DNA of 38,549 nucleotides from Chloroherpetonaceae bacterium (GCA_025056565.1 JANWWA010000006.1:112102-150650); one strand, 5' to 3'. Numbered from the stretch's first letter, positions 17,670 to 25,372 are shown. Made by a program: numbers and translations. Notes: a model not told the origin generated them from the sequence alone.

Positions 17670-17687
17670 GGCAAGCTTTGACTTGCC
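17670..17687. repeat. Inverted repeat upstream of the HTH gene
   Basis: GGCAAG and CTTGCC arms flank a 6-nt spacer, 23 nt before the ATG of the HTH protein. It could be an operator for autoregulation or a small hairpin in the leader. Confidence 0.3.
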
Positions 17688-17709
17688 CCTAACTTTAACC
17701 TTTACTGCT

Positions 17710-18006
17710 ATGACGAAGTTTGGTGAAATCTTACGCGCAAAAAAGTTGAAGATTGCTCAGGTGAGCGAATTGACTGGGTTGTCCGAATCCTATCTCAACG
17801 AATTGGTCAATCGCTCTGTTGAGAATCTCACGGTCAAAGAAGCCGTTGCGCTGGCGCATGCGGTTGAGATGTCGGCTGATGAGTTTATGAAGCAGGTCAA
17901 GCCGTCACTCATCAAGACCCCGCCACCGCTTCGCTCACAAGCAGCACAGCAAAGTGGCACAGATGAAACGCCACGCCGACCGCAAAGCCTTAGCAACCGG
18001 GCGTAA
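17710..18006 (+). CDS. Small XRE-type helix-turn-helix protein
   Basis: A 98-residue protein. Residues 5-60 form a lambda-repressor-like HTH, with IAQVSELTGLSESYLNELVN as helices 2-3 and a following VKEAVALAHAVEMSADEFM, the usual XRE pattern. The remaining 38 residues are Pro/Gln/Ser-rich and probably disordered. An ATG at 17710 was chosen; a TTG nine codons earlier lies inside the inverted repeat and is less likely. It is followed by a strongly Shine-Dalgarno-led short ORF. No toxin-like partner is recognisable, so a plain DNA-binding regulator is the best guess. Confidence 0.75.
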   Translation: MTKFGEILRAKKLKIAQVSELTGLSESYLNELVNRSVENLTVKEAVALAHAVEMSADEFMKQVKPSLIKTPPPLRSQAAQQSGTDETPRRPQSLSNRA

Positions 18007-18042
18007 CTTGGCACTAAGCTCTCTGCTTTGCGTCGGAACTGC

Positions 18043-18122
18043 AAGGAGAGCTTTCTATGTTTGGCACTGAAATTTTGTTTTCTGCAACCCTTTGGCAATT
18101 CTGCAAGGAGCGTGTAGTATGA
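18043..18122 (+). CDS. Short 21-aa ORF with strong RBS, coupled to the next gene
   Basis: AAGGAG at 18043-18048 stands 8 nt before an ATG at 18057. The frame runs 21 codons and stops at TGA 18120-18122, overlapping the ATG (18119) of the downstream two-TM protein in an ATGA arrangement. The peptide starts MFGTEILFSATLW and ends with a Cys and basic residues. The same CTGCAAGGAG block precedes both starts with the same 8-nt spacing. Translation of this ORF may set the expression of the next gene, or it may be a true small protein. It is too short to classify; the interval given includes the RBS. Confidence 0.45.
18105..18110 (+). promoter_or_regulatory. Ribosome-binding site of the two-TM protein
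   Basis: AAGGAG lies inside the end of the short upstream ORF, 8 nt before the ATG at 18119, and decides this start over a TTG at 18092. Confidence 0.6.
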
Positions 18123-19066
18123 ATCCCAAGAAATCTAAAGCGCTGCTGGTGGTCGCTGCCCTGTATATTGTCTCGCAGGTCCTGCTTTTTCTCACCGTTG
18201 GCAAAGACCTCGAGCTGATTTTGCTCTCGCTCGGCATTTTTCTTGCCATCGTAGTTAGCATTTTTGCGATTGATTTTAGCAACCTGCAAATCGGTCGCCC
18301 AATTGTCGAGAGCGTCTCTATGCGCCGTGCCCGTCAGCCCAAAGAAGTTCAAGAGCGAATGCTTCGTGAAGGCTACAAAATTGATGAGGAGTTTTTGCGT
18401 CCCAAGCGCTTTACGCTTTACGATAAGCCTTCCTTGAAACCTAAGCCTGCCCCTGTTACACCAGTTGAGCCGATTAATGGCACGGCTGAGGCAGAACTTT
18501 CGCCGATTGAAAAGTTTGAGAAAGCACTGCTCAGTCAAGCCCCAATGTTTGGTGGACTGGAAAAACTGCGTGACACGGTCAACTCAATGGAAGAGACGCG
18601 CTTGCTCTTGATGCTCAAGCGAATGGGATACAAAGACATCACGGTTGAGCAGGTGCGCATTTCAATTGAGAAACTTATCGCCAAAGCCAACACGCCAGAA
18701 GAAAGCACCCCTGAGACGAATTACCGTCCTAAAATCTCACTCAATACGGCAGATTTCTATGATTACATCAAACGCTGTATGAGCGGTAACGATCAAGAAT
18801 CGCTTCGTCAAGGGCCGCCACCAATTATGGGCATGGAAATTTTGTCTCAAATTTCGCTGTCGCAGAATGGCGAGATTTCGCCACGCACATTAGCCCGCAT
18901 GCGCGGCGTGCGACATGGCGGTGGTGTCAAGAAGTGTCAGCGCTGCCAGTTCTATGACGCTACTAATTCTATTTGCAATGCGATTTCCCTGCCTGTCGAA
19001 CCGACGGACGTGTGCGACAACTGGACAGCCAATGCCGCTTACAGCGAATTTGAGTTTCGCCGTTAA
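18119..19066 (+). CDS. Two-TM protein with C-terminal four-cysteine cluster
   Basis: A 315-residue protein I cannot name. Two transmembrane helices (about 7-27 and 31-51) are followed by a long soluble part and a C-terminal cysteine cluster C-x2-C-x9-C-x12-C (Cys273, 276, 286, 299), with aromatic and basic residues between. The cluster could hold a zinc ion or an iron-sulfur centre; its spacing and the CxxCxFY start recall HiPIP-like or zinc-ribbon tails. The start ATG at 18119 is chosen because AAGGAG lies 8 nt upstream and it keeps the first TM at the N-terminus. It ends 2 nt before the RNA methyltransferase gene. Confidence 0.7.
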   Translation: MNPKKSKALLVVAALYIVSQVLLFLTVGKDLELILLSLGIFLAIVVSIFAIDFSNLQIGRPIVESVSMRRARQPKEVQERMLREGYKIDEEFLRPKRFTLYDKPSLKPKPAPVTPVEPINGTAEAELSPIEKFEKALLSQAPMFGGLEKLRDTVNSMEETRLLLMLKRMGYKDITVEQVRISIEKLIAKANTPEESTPETNYRPKISLNTADFYDYIKRCMSGNDQESLRQGPPPIMGMEILSQISLSQNGEISPRTLARMRGVRHGGGVKKCQRCQFYDATNSICNAISLPVEPTDVCDNWTANAAYSEFEFRR

Positions 19067-19068
19067 AC

Positions 19069-19890
19069 GTGCAATCGCTTCCTTTCCTCAGCAAGGCAAA
19101 AGTTAAACTTTACGCTCGGCTTCACGACAAGAAAATCCGTGATGCGGAGCGACTTTTTTTAGCTGAAGGCGAGCGCACAGTTCGGCAGCTTTTGCAGACC
19201 CTACCCAACCCCGATATGCTGGTTGCACTCTGCTTTAATGCAGCGCACTTGCCTGATACTGCTACCTTCTCGCCCTACCGACCGAAGCTGTTTTTGCTTT
19301 CTGCACACGATTTTGCTCGCCTTGCAGAGACACAAGAGCCTCAGCCTATTCTTGGCATTTTTCGCCAACCTTGCTTTACGATGGAGTCACTTCAGCTTCT
19401 TTCACACTCCTGCGCTTCCCGTTTGGTGATAGCTCTAAATGGTGTGCAAGATGCTGGCAATGTTGGCACGATTGTGCGCACCGCTGCTTGGTTTAATGTC
19501 CATGCGTTGCTGAGCGATACACAAACGGCTGATTTCTTTAGTCCGAAGGTCGTGCGTGCCAGCGCTGGCAGCTTGTTTGCGATGCCACTGGTTCGCAGCA
19601 CGCACTTTCTGCAAGATTTGCATGCGCTCCAGCGGCTGGGCTATACGCTCTACGCTACCGTGCCGTCTGGCAAAGCTCTCTCTTCGCTTCACTTTTCTCC
19701 GCAAAGCCTTGTCATCATCGGTAGCGAAGCCAGCGGCATTGCGCCTGAGGTGCTGCAACTAGCTGACCAGACCATTTCCATTCGTGGTAACTGGCGCGCT
19801 GTCGAGTCGCTGAATGCGGCGGTGGCAGCTGGGATTATCATTGCTCGCTTTGCTGAGGCACTGGGGCTTCTCACTGCTTCCTCGTCTTAA
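19069..19890 (+). CDS. TrmH/SpoU-family RNA 2'-O-methyltransferase
   Basis: A SAM-dependent methyltransferase of 273 residues with the SPOUT trefoil-knot fold. An N-terminal substrate-binding domain (about 1-100, with LFLAEGERTVRQLL) precedes the catalytic domain. Motif 1 is DAGNVGTIVRTAAWF with Asn131 and Arg137, motif 2 is IIGSEASGI with Glu220, and motif 3 is ESLNAAVAAGI with Ser247 and Asn249, the SAM-binding knot. Paralogues methylate ribose in 23S rRNA or tRNA; the target here is not readable. GTG start 2 nt after the previous stop. Its stop shares the four bases TTAA with the stop of convergent ugd. Confidence 0.92.
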   Translation: MQSLPFLSKAKVKLYARLHDKKIRDAERLFLAEGERTVRQLLQTLPNPDMLVALCFNAAHLPDTATFSPYRPKLFLLSAHDFARLAETQEPQPILGIFRQPCFTMESLQLLSHSCASRLVIALNGVQDAGNVGTIVRTAAWFNVHALLSDTQTADFFSPKVVRASAGSLFAMPLVRSTHFLQDLHALQRLGYTLYATVPSGKALSSLHFSPQSLVIIGSEASGIAPEVLQLADQTISIRGNWRAVESLNAAVAAGIIIARFAEALGLLTASSS

Positions 19891-21206
19891 TCGACTGTTG
19901 GGCGTCCGATGCTGTAATACTCAAAGCCCATTTGCTTCATCTTGTGTGGGTCATAGACGTTTCGTCCATCGAAGATAAGCTTGCTACGCAAGTAGGCATG
20001 CATTTTGGCAAAATCTGGGTTTCGGAATTCATTCCACTCCGTTACAATCACCAGCGCATCGGCATCAACCAGTGCATCGTAGCATTTGGCTACAAAAGTG
20101 ATTTTGCCCTCATAGAGCTTGCGCACATTATCCATCGCTTCGGGGTCAAATGCGGCAATGCTGGCGCCACGCTTTAAGAGTTCTTCAATGATAACCAGCG
20201 ACGGCGCTTCACGAATGTCATCTGTATTTGGCTTAAAGGAAAGTCCCCACAAGGCAAATTTTTTGCCCCTGACATTTTCTGCTCCACCAAAGCGCCGGTC
20301 AATTTTTTCAACTAAAATGCGCTTTTGTGCCTCATTGACGGCTTCGACGGATTTTAGAATCTTAAAGTCGTAGCCGTGTTCTTCTGCGGTCTTGATGATT
20401 GCCTTGACATCTTTCGGGAAGCAACTGCCGCCGTAACCTGTGCCGGCGTAGAGAAATTGCTTGCCAATGCGCGAGTCGGTGCCAATGCCGCGCCGCACAT
20501 AGTCAACATTTGCTCCTACACGGTCGCAGATGTTAGAAATCTCGTTCATAAAGGAGACCCGAAGTGCAAGCATTGCATTCGCTGCGTATTTCGTCAGCTC
20601 GGCACTGCGCTCGTCCATTACCAGAATTGGATTACCTTGCCGCACAAAAGGCTCATAGAGCTGTTTCATTATGGCAATTGCTCGCTCTGATGAACTGCCA
20701 ATGACCACGCGCTCCGGTTTTAGGAAGTCTTCGACTGCCACGCCTTCACGCAAAAACTCAGGGTTGCTTACTACGTCAAATTCGCTTTTCGCATATTGGG
20801 CCACGATACTGCGTACTTTTTCTGCCGTGCCTACTGGTACAGTGGACTTACACACGATGATTTTGTAGGACTTCACGAGCTTACCAATCTCTTCGGCAGC
20901 TTGCAGCACATACCTCAGGTCAGCCGAGCCATCTTCGCCCTGCGGTGTGGGCAGCGCAAGGAAAATTAGCTCAGCGTGGTCAACTGCCTCAGCAAGGTGC
21001 GTGGTGAATCTTAGTCGTCCTTCGCGCAGGTTGCGCTTGAAGAGCACCTCCAAGCCGGGTTCAAAAATTGTCAGCTCTCCACTCGAGAGGCGCTTGACTT
21101 TTTCTTCCACGATATCAACGCAGATAACGTCGTTACCCGTCTCTGCAAAGCAAGTTCCTGCCACGAGCCCCACATAGCCCGTGCCAACGATTGCAATTCT
21201 GAACAT
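19887..21206 (-). CDS. ugd: UDP-glucose 6-dehydrogenase
   Basis: A 439-residue NAD-dependent enzyme that oxidises UDP-glucose to UDP-glucuronate in two steps, feeding polysaccharide and lipid A or capsule precursors. The N-terminal Rossmann motif is GTGYVG (8-13). The bridging domain and SAELTKYAAN with Lys206 match the family, and GGSCFPKD supplies the catalytic Cys262. The C-terminal UDP-binding domain includes LSFKPNTDDIREAPS. All hallmark residues are present. A promoter-like TAACTTTG lies about 29 nt upstream. It converges with the RNA methyltransferase gene with a 4-nt overlap of the two stop codons. Confidence 0.96.
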   Translation of the reverse strand: MFRIAIVGTGYVGLVAGTCFAETGNDVICVDIVEEKVKRLSSGELTIFEPGLEVLFKRNLREGRLRFTTHLAEAVDHAELIFLALPTPQGEDGSADLRYVLQAAEEIGKLVKSYKIIVCKSTVPVGTAEKVRSIVAQYAKSEFDVVSNPEFLREGVAVEDFLKPERVVIGSSSERAIAIMKQLYEPFVRQGNPILVMDERSAELTKYAANAMLALRVSFMNEISNICDRVGANVDYVRRGIGTDSRIGKQFLYAGTGYGGSCFPKDVKAIIKTAEEHGYDFKILKSVEAVNEAQKRILVEKIDRRFGGAENVRGKKFALWGLSFKPNTDDIREAPSLVIIEELLKRGASIAAFDPEAMDNVRKLYEGKITFVAKCYDALVDADALVIVTEWNEFRNPDFAKMHAYLRSKLIFDGRNVYDPHKMKQMGFEYYSIGRPTVD

Positions 21207-21233
21207 TGATGCTCCGTCTAAGTTTTTGAGGGC

Positions 21234-21250
21234 GCAAAGTTACGAAATTC
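21234..21250 (-). promoter_or_regulatory. Promoter element of ugd (TAnnTTTG type)
   Basis: On the minus strand it reads GAATTTCGTAACTTTGC, with TAACTTTG as a perfect -7 match. It is the same as the serA and carB elements at 14 or 15 of 17 positions. Predicted leader of about 23 nt. Confidence 0.55.
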
Positions 21251-21298
21251 TACTGTGCTCTTCAGCACTTCTTTCGGAGAGAGTACTGAGAGCCTGCA

Positions 21299-21739
21299 TC
21301 ATCGCCCGAAGTAAGTCCAGCTCAGCGTCAGCGTAAAGAAGGTCAGTGCAATGGCAAAGACACCATACCATCGTTTATACTCGTTTGGTGAGCAAGGGTA
21401 TGCCAGCGGTCGGATGAACTTAGCAAGGTAGAACATCGTCGCAGCAAACTGCACCAGATAGAGCAGCAACTTTACCACTGTCCACACTGACCACCCAGCA
21501 AAGAACTGTGCCAGTGCCACCCCTGAGACAAACACGCCAAAGAAAGCGACATCTACCAGCTTTACCTCCAAGCGGATATATGCGCGCAGCAATTCAGCGT
21601 CCCGTGCGCCTGCGCTTTCATCAGTTAGCCGCGGCTCTAAGATGCGAACCACCAAGAGCGATGCGGCTACAGCTCCCAACCAGAGGGCAAAACAAACGAC
21701 ATGCACCAGTAGCAGTGCAGCATGCAGTCCTGCAGACAT
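21299..21739 (-). CDS. Four-TM integral membrane protein (CopD/DUF2269-like)
   Basis: A 146-residue protein with four hydrophobic helices (about 5-32, 62-82, 85-107 and 125-143). The first helix carries His12 in an LLVHVVCFALWLGA context, which resembles membrane proteins of the CopD or DUF2269 type that may bind haem b. There is no second strong histidine pair to prove haem binding. It lies between ugd and the divergent carB, with 82 bp downstream of it before the ugd start region. Function unknown. Confidence 0.7.
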   Translation of the reverse strand: MSAGLHAALLLVHVVCFALWLGAVAASLLVVRILEPRLTDESAGARDAELLRAYIRLEVKLVDVAFFGVFVSGVALAQFFAGWSVWTVVKLLLYLVQFAATMFYLAKFIRPLAYPCSPNEYKRWYGVFAIALTFFTLTLSWTYFGR

Positions 21740-21821
21740 GACAGAGTAATCTTAAAGGCTAATCAATGCAGTTTGCCACTTCGAACTTGCGCTACCAAAC
21801 CGAAGATTTTTAGGTTGCAGT

Positions 21822-21838
21822 GCATTTCGTATCTTTGC
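21822..21838 (+). promoter_or_regulatory. Promoter element of carB (TAnnTTTG type)
   Basis: GCATTTCGTATCTTTGC is identical over 17 bases to the element upstream of serA and contains TATCTTTG (21830-21837). Transcription would start near 21844, leaving a leader of about 40 nt before the ATG at 21884. Confidence 0.6.
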
Positions 21839-21883
21839 TGCCAATTTCACCAAAATCGCATCGCTTGGAAAACGCCACTTGCA

Positions 21884-23749
21884 ATGCAAAATACTTTTCA
21901 GGCACTTCTTAGAAAACTTCCTGAAGCCACACTTCGCAAAGCCAAAGAATACGGTTTTTCTGACCTTCAACTTGCGCATATTTTCTCGGTCTCCCAAGCC
22001 GACATCCGCCAGCTTAGGGAGTATTACGGCATTGAGCCTGTCTATAAAACCGTTGACACATGTGCAGCCGAATTTGAAGCCCAAACTCCCTACTTTTATT
22101 CCACATATGAGGAGGAAAATGAATCCAAGCCCTCCAAGAAAAAGAAAATCATCATCTTAGGTGGCGGACCTAACCGCATCGGTCAAGGCATTGAGTTCGA
22201 CTATTGCTGCGTGCAGGCTGTCTTTGCGCTCAAAGAAGCGGGCTATGAAACAATTATGATTAACTGCAATCCTGAAACTGTCTCAACAGATTACGATGTT
22301 GCCGACAAGCTTTACTTCGAGCCGCTAACTTTTGAAGACACGATGAACATCATTGAACACGAACAGCCTGTTGGCATTATTGTCAGCTTCGGTGGACAAA
22401 CCCCTTTGCGGCTGACCACGCAACTGGCTCGTGCCGGCGTTCATATTTTAGGCACTTCGCCTGAAAGCATTGATATCGCTGAAGACCGCGAAAAGTTTGG
22501 CAAGTTGCTCGATGAGCTGGGTATTCCCCACCCTGCATATGGGGTTGCTTCCTCGTTTGAAGAAGCGCGACTTATCACAGAGCTGATTGGCTATCCAGTG
22601 CTGGTGCGTCCAAGTTATGTCTTAGGCGGGCGTGCGATGCAAATCATCTACAACGATGATTCTCTTAGGCGCTACATTGATGAAGCTTTGCAAGTTTCCG
22701 AAGAGCACCCTTTGCTGATTGACAAGTTCTTAGAACACGCCACTGAGTTTGATGTAGATGCAATTGCCGACGGAAAAGATTGCGTTGTAGCTGGGATTCT
22801 GCAGCATGTGGAAGCGGCTGGCGTGCACAGTGGCGACTCCACCTCTATCCTGCCTCCGCTCAATGTTTCCAAGCATGTGATAAAAACTATCAAGGAATAC
22901 ACACGCAGACTTGCAAAGGCATTGCGCGTGGTGGGCCTAATGAATGTGCAGTTTGCCGTGCAAGGTGAAGGCAAAGATGCGAAAGTTTTCGTGCTGGAGG
23001 TTAATCCGCGCGCCAGCCGCACCGTGCCGTTTGTAGCAAAAGCAACGGGTATGCCTCTTGTTAAAGCGGCCTGTCTTTTGATGGTGGGCGAAAAGCTCTC
23101 TAAGCTGAAAAAGAAGTTAGACCTTGAAGATTGTGACGACCTTGATTTGCCTTACATCTGCATCAAAGAGCCTGTTTTCCCCTTCTCGAAGTTCTTAAAA
23201 TCAGGTGTCTATCTTGGCCCTGAAATGCGCTCCACGGGCGAGGTAATGAGTTTTGCCAAAACTTTCGGTGAAGCCTTTACCAAATCTGCACTGGCTGCAG
23301 GTAGCAAGCTGCCTACCAGTGGTACGGTTTTCGTGAGCGTCAATGATGCGCACAAGACGACCCATACTGCTGCAATTGTACGCCGCTACTATGACATTGG
23401 CTTCGATCTTATTGCCACTAGTGGCACTGCTGAATTTTTACGCAACTATGGATTGGAATGTAAAACCGTCTACAAAGTGGGTGAGGGGCGACCCAACATT
23501 TTTGACATTATTCGTATGGGACGGGTGCAGTTTGTCATCAATACACCGCTTGGCGAAAAAGCACGCTATGATGAAGAAGCCATCGGCACCGCTTCAATTC
23601 TCTCTGGCGTCCCATATGCGACCACGATTGAAGCCGCCGAAGCCGCTATTGCTGGCATTGAGCAGTTGCGCAAAGAAAAGTTTGGCGTCAAAAGCCTGCA
23701 AGAGTATCTCACCTATCGCAAAAAGCGTAAGAAGAAAAAGAAGTCCTAA
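21884..23749 (+). CDS. carB: Carbamoyl-phosphate synthase large subunit, C-terminal half (split carB)
   Basis: A 621-residue protein corresponding to roughly the second half of the 1070-residue CarB. It starts in the oligomerisation domain (about 1-80, with PVYKTVDTCAAEFEA and YSTYEEE), followed by the second ATP-grasp synthetase unit, which phosphorylates carbamate (GGGPNRIGQGIEFDYCCVQA, EVNPRASRT). It ends with the allosteric methylglyoxal-synthase-like domain (about 490-605, GTVFVSVNDAH, TSGTAEFL, NTPLG). The first synthetase unit, which makes carboxyphosphate, is missing and not fused upstream: the start ATG at 21884 follows a promoter 46 nt earlier. So carB is split and the partner gene must be elsewhere. 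Split carB is known in Aquifex and some archaea. A Lys-rich tail ends the protein. Confidence 0.92.
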   Translation: MQNTFQALLRKLPEATLRKAKEYGFSDLQLAHIFSVSQADIRQLREYYGIEPVYKTVDTCAAEFEAQTPYFYSTYEEENESKPSKKKKIIILGGGPNRIGQGIEFDYCCVQAVFALKEAGYETIMINCNPETVSTDYDVADKLYFEPLTFEDTMNIIEHEQPVGIIVSFGGQTPLRLTTQLARAGVHILGTSPESIDIAEDREKFGKLLDELGIPHPAYGVASSFEEARLITELIGYPVLVRPSYVLGGRAMQIIYNDDSLRRYIDEALQVSEEHPLLIDKFLEHATEFDVDAIADGKDCVVAGILQHVEAAGVHSGDSTSILPPLNVSKHVIKTIKEYTRRLAKALRVVGLMNVQFAVQGEGKDAKVFVLEVNPRASRTVPFVAKATGMPLVKAACLLMVGEKLSKLKKKLDLEDCDDLDLPYICIKEPVFPFSKFLKSGVYLGPEMRSTGEVMSFAKTFGEAFTKSALAAGSKLPTSGTVFVSVNDAHKTTHTAAIVRRYYDIGFDLIATSGTAEFLRNYGLECKTVYKVGEGRPNIFDIIRMGRVQFVINTPLGEKARYDEEAIGTASILSGVPYATTIEAAEAAIAGIEQLRKEKFGVKSLQEYLTYRKKRKKKKKS

Positions 23750-23757
23750 GCCTTACT

Positions 23758-24588
23758 GTGCCTAAAGTCCACTACAAAGGCAGCGCAATCACCCCTCAGA
23801 AAAGACTCGGGCAAAACTTCTTGGTCGATGATAATTTGGCACGCAAAATCGTGGAAACCGCCCATTTATCTCGTGATGACCGTGTGCTTGAAATCGGTCC
23901 TGGTTTTGGTAGCCTGACTAAATATCTTGCCGAGCGACTTCCCCACTTTCTGGCTGTTGAAAAAGACCACACCCTTGCTGCTTTTATTCGCACGCATTAC
24001 GCCCAAGTTCAACTCATAGAAGGCGACTTTCTGGATGTGTCTCTGGCTGCGCTATCACCCGACAAAAAGCTCAAGGTGCTGGGTAATATTCCTTACGCTA
24101 TCACCTCACCGATTCTTTTCAAATTGCTTGATGAGCGTGCTGTGATTGAATCTGCAACGCTTATGGTGCAAGAGGAAGTGGCAAGGCGGCTTTTGGCAAA
24201 ACCGTGCACCAAAGCGTATGGTATTTTGGCTGTGCAGTGCCAAGCGTTTGCCGACCTGCAGTATTGCTTCAAGGTGAAGCGTCGTGCTTTTAAGCCAATG
24301 CCAAATGTCGACAGCGCTGTGGTTCACTTCATTATGCGCCCCGACACAGGTATCCAGAACGAAGCCAAGTTTCGCCAGCTTGTGCGTGCCGCTTTTAGAA
24401 TGCGGCGAAAAACCTTAGAGAACAATTTGAAAGATCTCTTTGACCTTCGCTACACCACCTTCAACTTAAAGCGACGCGCCGAAGAGCTGAGCGTTGCAGA
24501 GTTTATCCAACTTTCCGAAGAAGTAGAAGCATTAACCCCGCCCGCTCAGACAACTTTCGCTGCTAAACCTGAGCACCAAGACGATTGA
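23758..24588 (+). CDS. rsmA: 16S rRNA (adenine(1518/1519)-N6)-dimethyltransferase
   Basis: RsmA (KsgA) dimethylates two adjacent adenines near the 3' end of 16S rRNA. The 276 residues show the N-terminal KRLGQNFL, the SAM motif EIGPGFGSLT (45-54), the acidic loop AVEKD, EGDFLDV, the catalytic NIPY (110-113) and FKPMPNVDSAVV. The C-terminal helical domain ends with a short polar tail. The start is GTG at 23758, 8 nt after the carB stop, so cotranscription with carB is likely; no better ATG preserves the conserved N-terminus. Confidence 0.95.
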   Translation: MPKVHYKGSAITPQKRLGQNFLVDDNLARKIVETAHLSRDDRVLEIGPGFGSLTKYLAERLPHFLAVEKDHTLAAFIRTHYAQVQLIEGDFLDVSLAALSPDKKLKVLGNIPYAITSPILFKLLDERAVIESATLMVQEEVARRLLAKPCTKAYGILAVQCQAFADLQYCFKVKRRAFKPMPNVDSAVVHFIMRPDTGIQNEAKFRQLVRAAFRMRRKTLENNLKDLFDLRYTTFNLKRRAEELSVAEFIQLSEEVEALTPPAQTTFAAKPEHQDD

Positions 24589-24897
24589 CTATGTCTCTTG
24601 CCCTTCAAAGGAGCAGACGCTATGTCCTGCGACCAGCACTCGGGGCAGAGTTAGCCATGTGCCCCGCGCCTCTACTACACCCTATCGATTCTATGCACTG
24701 GTCGCTTGTTACTGGCACGCTCTTTGCTCTAAATGTAGGGAGCGACAATGCGGTGCACTCAAGTTCTTCTGCACCGACTCGAAATGGTTCTTTTGATGTT
24801 CTCAATGTTCCTTTTAGGCGTATTTTCTGCATAGTGCTGCAGAAGTTTCTACAGCGCTCACAGCGTTTTAACCAACTTAACCAAATGGAGGCTAAAC
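24589..24897. other. Intergenic region rsmA to PAS gene
   Basis: No convincing gene. An AAGGAG at 24608-24613 stands 8 nt before an ATG (24622), but that frame stops after 10 codons. One of the shifted frames is Cys-rich. The far end holds the GGAGG ribosome-binding site of the PAS gene (24887-24891). Confidence 0.4.
24887..24891 (+). promoter_or_regulatory. Ribosome-binding site of the PAS protein
   Basis: GGAGG 6 nt before the ATG at 24898 is one of the strongest Shine-Dalgarno sites in the window and fixes this start. Confidence 0.6.
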
Positions 24898-25356
24898 ATG
24901 GCAACAGAAAAATTCCAGTTCTCGCCGACGGTTACAGATGCCAATTTTCTGATAGAGATTTATGAAACAGTAGGCACGGCGATATGCGTTACCGATGAAC
25001 ACGGTCGCTATGTGGAGGTTAATAAAGCCTACTGCGAGCTTTATGGCTATACGCGTGAAGAGCTGATTGGTAAATCTTTCACAATGGTGCTACCTGAATC
25101 TATGCGTGAGATAGGTCAGCAGATTCACGACGCTTTTATTGCAGGGGCACCAGAGATGCCAGCCGAGTGGCAAGTGGTTCGCCGCGATGGAAAGCTGCTT
25201 GATGTGTATGTTGTGCCAACCTTGATGATTCGAAAAGATGGCACGCGCTGCAAAGTTACTGCCGTCACCGACATTACGGAGTATAAGAAGATGAAGGAGT
25301 TTCTTCGCAGTGCAGGCGAAAAGGCAAGCGAAAAAGTCGAATCCACAAAAGCGTAA
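24898..25356 (+). CDS. Standalone PAS-domain protein
   Basis: A 152-residue soluble protein consisting of one PAS fold (about 17-127) with a short helical, charged tail. The segments AICVTDEHGRYVEVNKAYC, YGYTREELIGK and RRDGKLLDVYVV are the PAS core, and ITEYKK is the PAC end. No output domain (kinase, GGDEF, HTH) is fused. The domain is strikingly close to PAS3 of the histidine kinase at 774-3245, so it may be a duplicated sensor module or a partner that competes with or binds that kinase. A strong RBS and a perfect terminator bracket it, suggesting a monocistronic, well expressed gene. Confidence 0.85.
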   Translation: MATEKFQFSPTVTDANFLIEIYETVGTAICVTDEHGRYVEVNKAYCELYGYTREELIGKSFTMVLPESMREIGQQIHDAFIAGAPEMPAEWQVVRRDGKLLDVYVVPTLMIRKDGTRCKVTAVTDITEYKKMKEFLRSAGEKASEKVESTKA

Positions 25357-25372
25357 CTCTCTCCTTTCTGCG

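Noticed and set aside
24585-24965. 126-codon plus-strand frame overlapping rsmA and the PAS gene
   Set aside because: TTG start, no recognised domain, overlaps the well supported PAS gene by 68 nt; the PAS gene has its own strong RBS.
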